From Fratercula arctica (lineage: Eukaryota > Chordata > Aves > Charadriiformes > Alcidae), in assembly GCA_947846985.1 (NCBI GenBank), contig CANTUZ010000027.1, positions 5,885,740 through 5,949,739 on the forward strand: a stretch of 64,000 nt of DNA, in the 5' to 3' direction. The notes below the pieces were generated by a model. It had not been told where the DNA came from. It saw nothing but the letters and a program-made list of their open reading frames with translations, and ran no database searches. The position numbers were made by a program, and so were the translations under genes. Below are positions 22,901-33,900 of this stretch, piece after piece; position 1 is the first letter of the stretch, and each line of letters starts with the position of its first letter.

Positions 22901-25900
22901 GATGGGATGGGGATGGGGATGGGGATGGGATGGGATGGGATGGGATGGGGATGGTATGGGGATGGGGATGGGATGGGATGGGATGGGATGGGGATGGGGA
23001 TGGGGATGGGGTAGGGATGGGGATGGGGATGGGGATGGGATGGGGATGGGGATGGGGATGGGATGGGATGGGATGGGATGGGGATGTGGACGGGGATGGG
23101 GATGGGGATGGAATGGGATGGGATGGGATGGGATGGGATGGGGATGGGGATGGGGATGGGATGGGATGGGATGGGATGGGGATGGGGATGGGGATGGGGA
23201 TGGGACAGGGATGGGGATGGGATGGGATGGGGATGGGGATGAGATGGGGATGGGACAGGGATGGGGATGGGATGGGGATGGGATGGGATGGGATGGGGAT
23301 GGGGATGGGCATGGGATGGGATGGGATGGGATGGGATGGGATGGGGTTGGGATGGGATGGGATGGGGATTGGATAGGGATGGGGATGGGGATGGGACGGG
23401 GATGGGGATGGGATGGGGGTGGGATGGGGATGGGATGGGATGGGATGGGGGTGGGATGGGATGGGATGGGATGGGATGGGGATGGGATGGGGATGGGACG
23501 GGGATGGGATGGGGATGGGATGGGGATGGGGATGGGATGGGATGGGATGGGGATGGGATGGGATGGGATGGGATGGGGATGGGGATGGGATGGAATGGGG
23601 ATGGGATGGGATGGGAAGGGAAGGGATGGGATGGGGATGGGATGGGGATGGGGATGGGATGGGATGGGAAGGGAAGGGATGGGATGGGGATGGGATGGGG
23701 ATGGGGATGGTGATGGGATGGGAGGTGTGGTGGCCCCTGTGTCCCCACTGCCATGACCCCTCCTGTGCCCGCAGCACGTGCCAGGGTGGCCGGTGGCTCT
23801 GCAGCCAGGAGCGGTGCCCGGGGGAGTGCGCGGTGCTGGGGGGCCACCACTACGTCACCTTCGACCGCCGGCGCTTCTCCTTCCGTGGTGCCTGCGCCTA
23901 CACCCTGGTGCAGGTGAGGGTGGCCAGCGCGGTGGCCGCCGTGGTGGCCCGGGGTGGTGGGGACCCGCCTGCGGTGAGGGGGGGAGCTCAATGTGAGTCT
24001 CTGCCCCCCAGGACTTCGTGGAGGGGCAGCTGCTGATCACGGCCGAGCACGAGCCTTGTGATGGCCACCGGCCCCTCGGCTGCCTCCGCTCCCTCTCCAT
24101 CAGCGCCCGCGGGACCTCCGCCCGCCTCCGTGGCACAGGTGACCCCCGGCGACCGTCCCCGTGCCCCTGCCGGGGGGTGGGTGCCAGCCTGGTGGCCGTG
24201 CCCTCATGTCCCCGTGGTGGCCAGTGCCAGCCCGATGGCCGTGCCCTGATGTCCCCATGGTGGCTGGGTGTCCCCTGTTGTCCCCACGGTGGGTGCCAGC
24301 CTGGTGGCCGTGCCCTCATGTCCCCATGGTGGCCAATGCCAGCCTGGTGGCTGTGCCCTCACACCCCATGGTGGCCCCTGCCAGCCCGCTGGCTGTGCCC
24401 TGACGTCCCCATGGTGGGCAGTGCCAGCCCAATGGCTGTCCCCTGACATCCCTGTGGTGGCCAGTGCCAGCCTGATGGCCATGCCCTGATGTCCCCATGG
24501 TGGCCAATGCCAGCCCAGTGGCTGTTTCCTCACACCCCATGGTGGCTAGTGCCAGCCCAATTGCTGTGCCCTCGTGTCCCCATGGTGGCCAGTGCCAGCC
24601 CAATGGCTGTCCCCTGACATCTCTGCAGTGGCCAGTGCCAGCCCAGTGGCTGTGCCCTCACACCGCATGGTGGCCAGTGCCAGCCCGATGGCTGTCCCCT
24701 GATGTCCCTGTGGTGGCCAGTGCCAGCCTGATGGCCGTGCCCTGATGTCCCCATGGTGGCCAGTGCCAGCCCGATGGCTGTCCCCTGATGTCCCCATGGT
24801 GGCCAATGCCAGCGCAGTGGCTGTGCCCTCACGCTGCATGGTGGCCAGTGCCAGCCTGGTGGCTGTGCCCTCGTGTCCCCATGGTGGCCCCTGCCAGCCT
24901 GCTGGCTGTGCCCTGACGTCCCCATGGTGGCCAGTGCCAGCCCGGTGGCTGTCCCCTGATGTCCCCACGGTGGGTGCCAGCATGGTGGCCATGCCCTCAC
25001 ACCCCATGGTGGCCCCTGCCAGCCCGCTGGCCGTGCCCTGACATCCCCATGGTAGCCAGTGCCAGCCAAATGGCCATACCCTGACGTCCCCCCCCTCTCT
25101 CTCCCGGCGCAGGCGAGGTGACGGTGGACGGGCGGGAGGTGACGCTGCCCTTTGCCAGCGCCGAGCTGAGCGTCCGCCGGGCGTCCTCCTCCTTCCTGCT
25201 GCTCCGGACCTTGGGGGCCCACGTCCTGTGGGGGCTGGAGACCCCCAACGCCTACCTCACCCTCCAGCCCGCCTTCGCCCACAGGGTGAGCCCCGCCGGT
25301 GCCACGCCGCCGCCGTGGTGGTGGTGGCGGCAGAGGCGGGATGGGTGCTGGCGGAGGCGGGATGGGTGCCGGCGGGATCCATGCCGGTGCCGGTGGGATC
25401 CGGCGGGACGCATCCTGAGCCCCATGCCGGCGCGGCAGGTGCGGGGACTCTGCGGCACCTACAACTGGGACCAGCAGGACGAGTTCACCACGCCGGCGGG
25501 AGACGTGGAGACGGGTGTCGCCGCCTTCGCCAACGCGTACCGGGCGGCCGGCGACTGCCCCGCGCTCGGCCCCGTCCCCCTCGAGCCCTGCGAGGCTTTC
25601 GCCGGCCGCAGGGAGCTCGCCGAGGCTGCCTGCGCCGTCCTGCGCGGCCCTGCCTTCCAGGTGACCACCGGCCCCCGCCCCAGCTGGCCACCAGCGTGCC
25701 CGCTGTCCGGTCACCAGTGCCTGGTGCCTGATGACCATTGCCCAGTAGCCGGTGACCAGTGCCCGGTGCCTGGTGCCCAGTGTCCATTGCCCAGTGCATG
25801 ATGCCCAGTGCCCAGTGGCCGGTGTTCAGTGGCCGGTGACCACTGCCCAGTGCCTTTGGACCAGTGCCCAGTGCCTGGTGACCAGTGCCTGGTGACCACT

Positions 25901-27787
25901 GCCCAGTGCCTTCGGACCAGTGCCCAGTGGCCAGTGCCTGGTGACCACTGCCCAGTGCCTTCGGACCAGTGTCCAGTGACCACTGCCCAGTGCCTTCTGA
26001 CTAGTGCCCAGTGGCCGGTGACCAGTGCCTGGTGACCACTGCCCAGTGCCTTCGGACCAGTGCCCAGCGGCCAGTGACCACTGCCCAGTGCCTTCTGACT
26101 AGTGCCCAGTGGCCGGTGACCAGTGCCTGGCAACCACTGCCCAGTGCCTTCGGACCAGTGCCCAGTGGCCGGTGACCACTGCCCAGTGCCTTCGGACCAG
26201 TGCCCAGTGCCTGGTGACCACTGCCCAGTGCCTTCGGACCAGTGTCCAGTGACCACTGCCCAGTGCCTTCTGACTAGTGCCCAGTGGCCGGTGACCAGTG
26301 CCTGGTGACCACTGTCCATTGCCCAGTCCACGGTGCCTGGTGACCAGTGCCTGGTGACCACTGCCCAGTGCCTTCGGACCAGTGGCCAGTGACCACTGCC
26401 CAGTGCCTTTGGACCAGTGCCCAGTGGCCGGTGACCAGTGCCTGGCAACCACTGCCCAGTGCCTTCTGACCAGTGACCAGTGCCTGGTGACCACTGCCCA
26501 GTGCCCAGACCCTGGTGCCCAGTGTCCATTGCCCGGTACCTGGTGACCAGTGCCCAGTGGCTGGTGACCAGTGCCCAGAGCCTGGTGCCCGGTGGCCAGT
26601 GCCTGGTTCCTGGTGCCTGATGCCCATTAACCAGTGCCTGATGCCTGGTGACCAGTGCCCAGAGCCTGGTTCCTGGTGACCAGTGACCAGTGCCTGGTGG
26701 CCAGTTCCCAGACTCTGGTGCTCAGTGTCCATTGCCTGGTGCCTGGTGACCAGTGCCTGGTGCCTGGTGACCAGTGCCTGGTTCGTGGTGCCCAATGCCC
26801 AGTTCCCAGTGCCCAGTGTCCAGTTCCCAGTGCCTGGTGCCCAGTGCCCAGTGACTGGTAACCAGTGCCCGATGCCTGGTGACCAGTGCCCAGAGACTGC
26901 TGCCTGGTGACCAGTGCCTGATGCCTGGTGACCAGTAACCAGTGCTTGATGCCTGGTAGCCAGTTCCCAGACTCTGGTGCTCAGTGTCCATTGCCTGGTG
27001 CCTGGTGCCCGGTGACTAGTTCCTGGTGACCAGTGACCAGTGCCTGGTGCCCCATGCCCAGTTCCCAGTGCCCAGACCCTGGTGCCCAGTTCCCACTGCC
27101 TGGTGACCAGTTGCCAGACTCTGGTGCCCAGTGTCCATTGCTGGGTGCCTGGTACCCGGTGACCAGTGCCTGGTTCCTGGTGACCAGTGCCTGGATCCTG
27201 GTGCCCAGTGACTGGTGCCTGGTGGCCGGTGACCAGTGCCTGGTGGCCGGTACCTAGTTCCGGGTGCCCAACGCCCAGTGCCCGATGCCTGGTGACCAGT
27301 GCCCAGTGCCCAGACCCTGGTGCCCAGTGTCCATTGCCTGGTGCCTGGTGACCAGTGCCTGGTTCATGGTGCCCAATGCCCAGTTCCCAGTGCCCAGTGT
27401 CCAGTTCCCAGTGCCTGGTGCCCAGTGCCCATTGCCTGGTGCCTGGTGACCAGTGCCCAGACTCTGGTGCCCAGTGCCCATTGCCTGGTGCCCGGTGACC
27501 GGTACCTGGTTCCTGGTGACCAGTGCCCAGTAACCAGTGCCAGTTGCCCGTGCCTGGTGTCCAATGCCTGCTGCCCAGTTCCCAGTGCCAGGCGCCCAGT
27601 TCCCGGTGCCCGTTGCCCGGCGGGGGTGCCGATGCCAGTTCCGCAGCCCGACGTGCCCGTGTCCCCCCCCCTCCCCCAGCCGTGCCACGAGGTGGTGGAG
27701 CCCGAGCCCTTCCTGCAGCTCTGCCTGCGCGACGCCTGCGCCTGCGGGGACGGGCAGCGCTGCCTCTGCCCCGCGCTGGCCGCCTAC
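16940..27787 (+). CDS. SSPO: SCO-spondin, first 16 coding exons (truncated by a gap)
   Basis: Giant secreted glycoprotein of the subcommissural organ that builds Reissner's fibre. Exons: 16940-17019, 17130-17324, 17425-17507, 18970-19140, 19229-19440, 19666-19768, 20296-20454, 20579-20664, 20785-20907, 20981-21143, 22332-22572, 23775-23913, 24012-24138, 25113-25285, 25439-25660, 27680-27787. They total 2385 bases, or 795 codons, with every phase matching and no stop. Visible in order are a signal peptide (about 1-25), an EMI domain (about 27-119: [38 protein letters not shown]), VWD1 (about 204-354: [40 protein letters not shown]), C8 (about 364-458), TIL (about 461-520), VWD2 (about 553-720: [23 protein letters not shown]) and the start of a second C8. 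The start was chosen for its signal peptide and the TATA element upstream. The family protein is several thousand residues; later modules lie beyond the gap. Confidence 0.95.
17508..18905. repeat. Minisatellite in SSPO intron 3, ~60-bp unit
   Basis: About 23 copies of a ~60-bp unit with the core GGAAGGGTGGCCACGGAGGC and CCGTCCCCATTGCGCCCAAG begin directly at the donor of exon 3. The donor region itself (GTAAGGGTGGCCGCGGAGGC) matches the unit. Because the period is near a multiple of three and stops are rare, long reading frames occur on both strands; these are not considered genes. Confidence 0.95.
19812..20275. repeat. C-rich CATCCC/CCCATCCCCAT minisatellite in SSPO intron 6
   Basis: A simple array of 5-6-bp CATCC(C) units (CCCATCCCATCCCCATC) with a few ACATC and TCTC variants. 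It occupies nearly all of the intron before the exon at 20296. Confidence 0.95.
21285..21735. repeat. Minisatellite in SSPO intron 10 (CACCCCAATTTCTTGTGC)
   Basis: Units of about 30-38 bp alternate between CACCCCAAAGGCT and CACCCCAATTTCTTGTGCGTG types, each followed by CACCCATCGATCCTGGG or similar. About a dozen degenerate units are visible. The array leads directly into the CATCCC array. Confidence 0.85.
21742..22232. repeat. C-rich CATCCC minisatellite in SSPO intron 10
   Basis: Same simple family as at 19812-20275 and in the same orientation (CCCATCCCCATCCCATCCC), with CATTCC and CCGTCC variants. It fills the second half of the intron before the TIL exon at 22332. Confidence 0.95.
22594..23738. 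repeat. G-rich GGGATG minisatellite in SSPO intron 11 (inverted orientation)
   Basis: About 1.15 kb of GGGATGGGGATG units, the reverse complement of the arrays at 19812 and 21742. Variants include GGTATGG, GGACAGG and GGAAGG. It starts within 25 bp of the donor of the TIL exon and ends just before the acceptor of the exon at 23775. Confidence 0.95.
24150..25085. repeat. Minisatellite in SSPO intron 13, ~57-bp unit
   Basis: About 16 copies of a unit of roughly 57 bp, with cores CCCCATGGTGGCCAGTGCCA and GCCCGATGGCTGTCCCCTGA. It occupies almost the whole intron between the exons at 24012 and 25113. Confidence 0.95.
25690..27605. repeat. Minisatellite in SSPO intron 15 built from 7-bp units
   Basis: About 1.9 kb of 7-bp words, mainly CAGTGCC, TGGTGAC, TGGTGCC and TTCGGAC, in changing order. 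Recurring longer blocks, such as TGACCACTGCCCAGTGCC followed by TTCGGACC, suggest higher-order duplication. No gene is visible. Confidence 0.95.
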
Positions 27788-27987
27788 NNNNNNNNNNNNN
27801 NNNNNNNNNNNNNNNNNNNNNNNNNNNNNNNNNNNNNNNNNNNNNNNNNNNNNNNNNNNNNNNNNNNNNNNNNNNNNNNNNNNNNNNNNNNNNNNNNNNN
27901 NNNNNNNNNNNNNNNNNNNNNNNNNNNNNNNNNNNNNNNNNNNNNNNNNNNNNNNNNNNNNNNNNNNNNNNNNNNNNNNNNNNNNNN
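27788..27987. other. Assembly gap (200 N) inside SSPO
   Basis: A run of exactly 200 N interrupts the sixteenth SSPO exon after a PALAAY-encoding segment. Sequence beyond the gap is satellite, so the join to the left is not demonstrated. Confidence 1.
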
Positions 27988-30900
27988 AGGTGCCAGGAAA
28001 GCAGGAGACCCAAGGTCTGTGTGGCGATGCAAGTGGTTTCTAGAGGGCTTTCAAACAAGCCACAGTTTTCCCTGGTGGCTCCTTGGGCATGTGTCTTACG
28101 ATGCTTCCCTTGCGGCAGCTCTATCCGGAGATATGGTGATTGTTGTGACCGGCCGTGGGGCGAGTGAGAGAGGGTTTTTTTGAGGCTGAAGGCGCCAGGA
28201 AAGCCCGGAGCCCCAACGTCTGTGTGGCGATGGAAGCAGTTTCTAGAGAGCTTTCAAACAAGCCACAGTTTTCCCTCGTGGCTCCTTGGGCACGTGTCTC
28301 AGCTGGTTTTGCTCGTGCTAACCATCTTCGGACATAGGGTGATTTTTGTGGTCGGCCCTGGAGCGAGGGAGACAGGGTTGTTTTGAGGCTGAAGGCGCCA
28401 GGAAAGCCCGCAGCCCCAAGGTCTGTGCGGCGATGGAAGCGGTTTCTAGAGAGCTTTCAAACAATCCACAGTTTTCCCTTGTGTCTCCTTGGGTACGTGT
28501 CTTACGATGATTCCCTTGCGGCAGCTCTATCTGGAGATATGGTTATTGTTGTGACCGGCCCTGGGGCGAGTGAGACAGGGTTTTTTTGAGGCTGAAGGTG
28601 CCAGGAAAGCCCGGAGCCCCAAGGTCTGTGCGGCGATGCAAGAGGTTTCTAGAGAGCTTTCCAACAAGCCACAGTTTTCCCTCGTGGCTCCTTGGGCACT
28701 TGTCTCAGCTAAATTCGCTCGTGCTAACCGTCTCCGGACATAGGGTGATTTTTGTGGTCGGCCCTGGGGCGAGTGAGACATGGTTGTTTTGAGGCTGAAG
28801 GGGCCAGGAAAGCCCGCAGCCCCAAGGTCTGTGCGGCGATGCAAGCGGTTTCTAGAGAGCTTTCCAACAAGCCACAGTTTTCCCTTGTGTCTCCTTGGGT
28901 ACGTGTCTTACGATGATTCCCTTGCGGCAGCTCTATCTGGAGATATGGTTATTGTTGTGACTGGCCCTGGGGCGAGTGAGAGAGGGTTTTTTTGAGGCTG
29001 AAGGCGCCAGGAAAGCCCGGAGCCCCAAGGTCTGTGTGGCGATGGAAGCAGTTTCTAGAGAGCTTTCCAACAAGCCAGAGTTTTCCCTCGCGGCTCCTTG
29101 GGCACTTGTCTCAGCTCGTTTCGCTCGTGCTAACCGTCTCCGGACATAGGGTGATTTTTGCAGTCGGCCCTGCAGCGAGTGCGACAGGATTGTTTTGAGG
29201 CTGAAGGCGCCAGGAAAGCCCGCAGCCCCAAGGTCTGTGCGGCGATGGAAGCGGTTTCTAGACAGCTTTCAAAGAAGCCACAGTTTTCCCTCGTGGCTCC
29301 TTGGGCACGTGTCTTACGATGCTTCCCTTCTGGCAGCTGTTTCCGGAGATATGGTGATTCTTGTGGCCGGCCCTGGGACAAGTGAGACAGGGTTGTTTTG
29401 AGGCTGAAGGCGCCAGGAAAGCCCGGAGCCCCAAGGTCTGTGCGGCGATGGAAGCGGTTTCTAGAGAGCTTTCCAACAAGCCACAGTTTTCCCTCGTGGC
29501 TCCTTGGGCACGTGTCTTACGATGCTTCCCTCGGCAGCTGTTCCGGACATATGGTGATATTTATGGCCGGCCCTGGGACAAGTGAGACAGGGTTGTTTTG
29601 AGGCTGAAGGCGCCAGGAAAGCCCGGAGCCCCAAGGTCTGTGTGGCGATGGAAGTGGTTTCTAGAGAGCTTTCCAACAAGCCACAGTTTTCCCTCGTGTC
29701 TCCTTGGACACGTGTCTCAGCTGGCTTCCATCGTGCTAACAGTCTCCAGACATAGGGTGATTTTTGTGGTTGGCCCTGCGGCAAGTGAGACATGGTTTTT
29801 TTGAGGCTGAAGGCGCCAGGAAAGCCCGGAGCCCCAAGGTCTGTGCGGCGATGGAAGCGGTTTCTAGAGAGCTTTCCAACAAGCCATAGTTTTCCCTCGT
29901 GGCTCCTTGGGCATGTGTCTTACGATGCTTCCCTTGCGGCAGCTCTATCCGGAGATATGGTGATTGTTGTGACCGGCCTTGGGGCGAGTGAGACAGGGTT
30001 GTTTTGAGGCTGAAGGCGCTAGGAAAGTCCTGAGCACCAAGGTCTTTGAAGCGATGGAAGCGGTTTCTAGAGAGCTTTAAAACAAGCCACAGTTTTCCCT
30101 CGTGGCTCCTTGGGCACGTGTCTTACGATGCTTGTCTTGTAGCAGCTGTTTCCGGAGATATGGTGATTGTTGTGACCGGCCCTGGGGTGAGTGAGAGAGG
30201 GTTGTTTTGAGGCTGAAGGCACCAGGAAAGCCCAGAGCCCCAAGGTCTGTGCGGCGATGGAAGCGGTTTCTAGAGAGCTTTCAAACAAGCCACAGTTTTC
30301 CCTCGTGGCTCCTTGGGCACGTATTACAACTGGCTTCCCTCGTGCTAACCGTTTCCGGACATAGGGTGCTTTTTGTGGCCGTCCCTGGGGCGAGTGAGAC
30401 AGGGTTTTTTTGAGGCTGAAGGCACCAGGAAAGCCCGCAGCCCCAAGGTCTGTGTGGCGATGGAAGCGGTTTCTAGAGAGCTTTCCAACAAGCCACAGTT
30501 TTCCCTCGTGGCTCCTTGGGCACTTGTCTCAGCTAGATTCGCTCGTGCTAACCGTCTCCGCACATAGGGTGATTTTTGTGGTTGGCCCTGCGGCGAGGGA
30601 GACAGGGTTGTTTTGAGGCTGAAGGCGCCAGGAAAGCCCGGAGCCCCAAGGTCTGTGAGGCGATGGAAGCGGTTTCTAGAGAGCTTTCCAACAAGCCACA
30701 GTTTTCCCTCGTGGCTCCTTGGGCACGTGTCTTACAATGCTTCTCTTGTGGCAGCTCTTTCCGGACATATGGTGATTATTGTGGCCGCCTCTGGGGCGAG
30801 TGAGACAGGGTTTTTTTGAGGCTGAAGGCGCCAGGAAAGCCCGGAGCCCCAAGGTCTGTGTGGCGATGCAAGCGGTTTCTAGAGAGCTTTCCAACAAGCC

Positions 30901-33900
30901 ACAGTTTTCCCTCGTGGCTCCTTGGGCATGTGTCACAACTGGCTTCCCTCTTGCTAACCATCTCCGGACATAGGGTGATTATTGTGGTCAGCCCTGGGGC
31001 GAGGGAGACATGGTTTTTTTGAGGCTGAAGGTGCCAGGAAAGCCCGGAGCCGCAAGGTCTGTGCGGCGATGCAAGCGGTTTCTAGAGAGCTTTCAAACAA
31101 TCCACAGTTTTCCCTTGTGTCTCCTCGGGCACGTGTCTTACGATGCTTCCCTTGAGGCCTCTTTTTCCGGATATAAGGTGATTTTTGTGGTCGGCCCTGG
31201 GGCGAGCGAGACAGGATTTTTTTGAGGCTGAAGGCGCCAGGAAAGCCCGCAGCCCCAAGGTCTGTGCGGCGATGGAAGCGGTTTCTAGAGAGCTTTCCAA
31301 CAAGCCACAGTTTTCCCTTGTGTCTCCTTGGGCACGTCTCTCAGCTGGCTTCCCTTGTGCTAACCATCTCCGGACATAGGGTGATTTTTGTGGCTGGCCC
31401 TGGGACAAGTGGGACAGGGTTGTTTTGAGGCTGAAGGCACCAGGACAGCCCGGAGCCCCACGGTCTGTGCGGCGATGCAAGCGGTTTCTAGAGAGCTTTC
31501 CAACAAGCCACAGTTTTCCCTCGTGGCTCCTTGGGCACGTGTCTTACAATGCTTCTCTTGTGGCAGCTCTTTCCGGACATATGGTGATTATTGTGGCCGC
31601 CCCTGGGGCGAGTGAGAGAGGGTTTTTTTGAGGCTGAAGGCGCCAGGAAAGCCCGGAGCCCCAAGGTCTGTGTGGCAATGGAAGCGGTTTCTAGAGAGCT
31701 TTCCAACAAGCCACAGTTTTTCCTCGTGGCTCCTTGGGCACGTGACTCACCTGGCTTCCCTTGTGCTAACCATCTCCGGACATAGGTGCTTTTTGTGGCC
31801 GGTCCTGGGGCGAGTGAGACAGGGTTGTTTTGAGGCTGAAGGCGCTAGGAAAGCCCGGGGCCCCAAGGTCTGTGCAGCGATGGAAGCGGTTTCTAGAGAG
31901 CTTTCCAACAAGCCACAGTTTTCCCTCGTGGCTCCTTGGGCACGTGTCTTACGATGCTTGTCTTGTAGCAGCTGTTTCCGGAGATATGGTGATTGTTGTG
32001 ACCGGCCCTGGGGTGAGTGAGAGAGGGTTGTTTTGAGGCTGAAGGAGCCAGGAAAGCCCAGAGCCCCAAGGTCTGTGCGGCGATGGAAGCGGTTTCTAGA
32101 GAGCTTTCAAACTAGCCACAGTTTTCCCTCGTGGCTCCTTGGGCACGTATTACAACTGGCTTCCCTCGTGCTAACCGTTTCCGGACATAGGGTGCTTTTT
32201 GTGGCCGGTCCTGGGGCGAGTGAGACAGGGTTTTTTTGAGGCTGAAGGCACCAGGAAAGCCCGCAGCCCCAAGGTCTGTGTGGCGATGCAAGCGGTTTCT
32301 AGAGAGCTTTCCAACAAGCCACAGTTTTCCCTCGTGGCTCCTTGGGCACTTGTCTCAGGTGGCTTCCCTTGTGCTAACCATCTTCGGACATAGGGTGATT
32401 TTTGTGGCCGGCCCTGGGACGAGTGAGACATGGTTCTTTTGAGGCTGAAGGCACCAGGAAAGCCCGGAGCACCAAGGTCTGTGTGGCAAGGCAAACGGTT
32501 TCTAGAGAGCTTTCCAACAAGCCACAGTTTTCCCTTGTGGCTCCTTGGGCACGTGTCTTACGATGCTTCTCTTGTGGCAGCTCTTTCCGGAGATATGGTG
32601 ATTGTTGTGACTGGCCCTGGGGCGAGCGAGACAGGATTTTTTTGAGGCTGAAGGCGCCAGGAAAGCCCGCAGCCGCAAGGTCTGTGCGGCGATGGAAGCG
32701 GTTTCTAGAGAGCTTTCCAACAAGCCACAGTTTTCCCTTGTGTCTCCTTGGGCACGTCTCTCAGCTGGCTTCCCTTGTGCTAACCATCTCCGGACATAGG
32801 GTGATTTTTGTGGCTGGCCCTGGGACAAGTGGGACAGGGTTGTTTTGAGGCTGAAGGCACCAGGAAAGCCCGCAGCCCCAAGGTCTGTGCGGCGATGCAA
32901 GCGGTTTCTAGAGAGCTTTCCAACAAGCCACAGTTTTCCCTCGTGGCTCCTTGGGCACTTGTCTTACAATGCTTCTCTTGTGGCAGCTCTTTCCGGAGAT
33001 ATGGTGATTGTTGTGACTGGCCCTGGGGCGAGTGAGACATGGTTCTTTTGAGGCTGAAGGTGCCAGGAAAGCCCGGAGCCCCAAGGTCTGTGTGGCGATG
33101 CAAGCGGTTTCTAGAGAGTTTTCAAACAAGCCACAGTTTTCCCTTGTGGCTCCTTGGGGATGTGTCTCAGCTGGCTTCCCTCGTGGTAATCGTCTCCAGA
33201 CATAGGGTGATTTTTGTGGTCGGCCCTGCGGCGAGGGAGACAGGGTTGTTTTGAGGCTGAAGGTGCCAGGAAAGCACGGAGCCCCAAGGTCTGTGCGGCA
33301 ATACAAGCGGTTTCTAGAGAGCTTTCCAACAAGCCACAGTCTGTCCTCGTGGCTCCTTGGGGACGTGTCACACCTGGCTTCCCTTGTGCTAACCATCTCT
33401 GGACATAGGTGCTTTTTGTGGCCGGTCCTCGGGCGAGTGAGACAGAGTTTTTTTGAGGCTGAAGGCACCAGGACAGCCCGGATTCCCAAGATCTGTGCGG
33501 CGATCAAGCGGTTTCTAGAGAGCTTTCCAACAAGCCACAGTTTTCCCTCGTGGCTCCTTGGGCACATTTCTCAGCTGGCTTCCCTTGTGCTAACCATCTT
33601 CGGAGATAGGGTGATTTTTGTGGCAGGCCCTGGGACGAGTGAGACATGGTTCTTTTGAGGCTGAAGGCACCAGGAAAGCCCGGATTCCCAAGGTCTGTGC
33701 GGCGATGCAAGCGGTTTCTAGAGAGCTTTCCAACAAGCCACAGTTTTCCCTTGTGGCTCCTTGGTCACGTGTCTTACGATTCTTCCCTTGCGGCAGCTCT
33801 ATCCGGAGATATGGTGATTGTTGTGACTTGCCCTGGGAGAAGTGACAGAGGGTTTTTTTGAGGCTGAAGGTGACAGGAAAGCCCACAGCCCCAAGGTCTG

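Noticed and set aside
19812..23738. CATCCC/GGGATG arrays as interstitial telomere repeats
   Set aside because: The vertebrate telomere unit is TTAGGG/CCCTAA; these arrays lack it and lie within SSPO introns.
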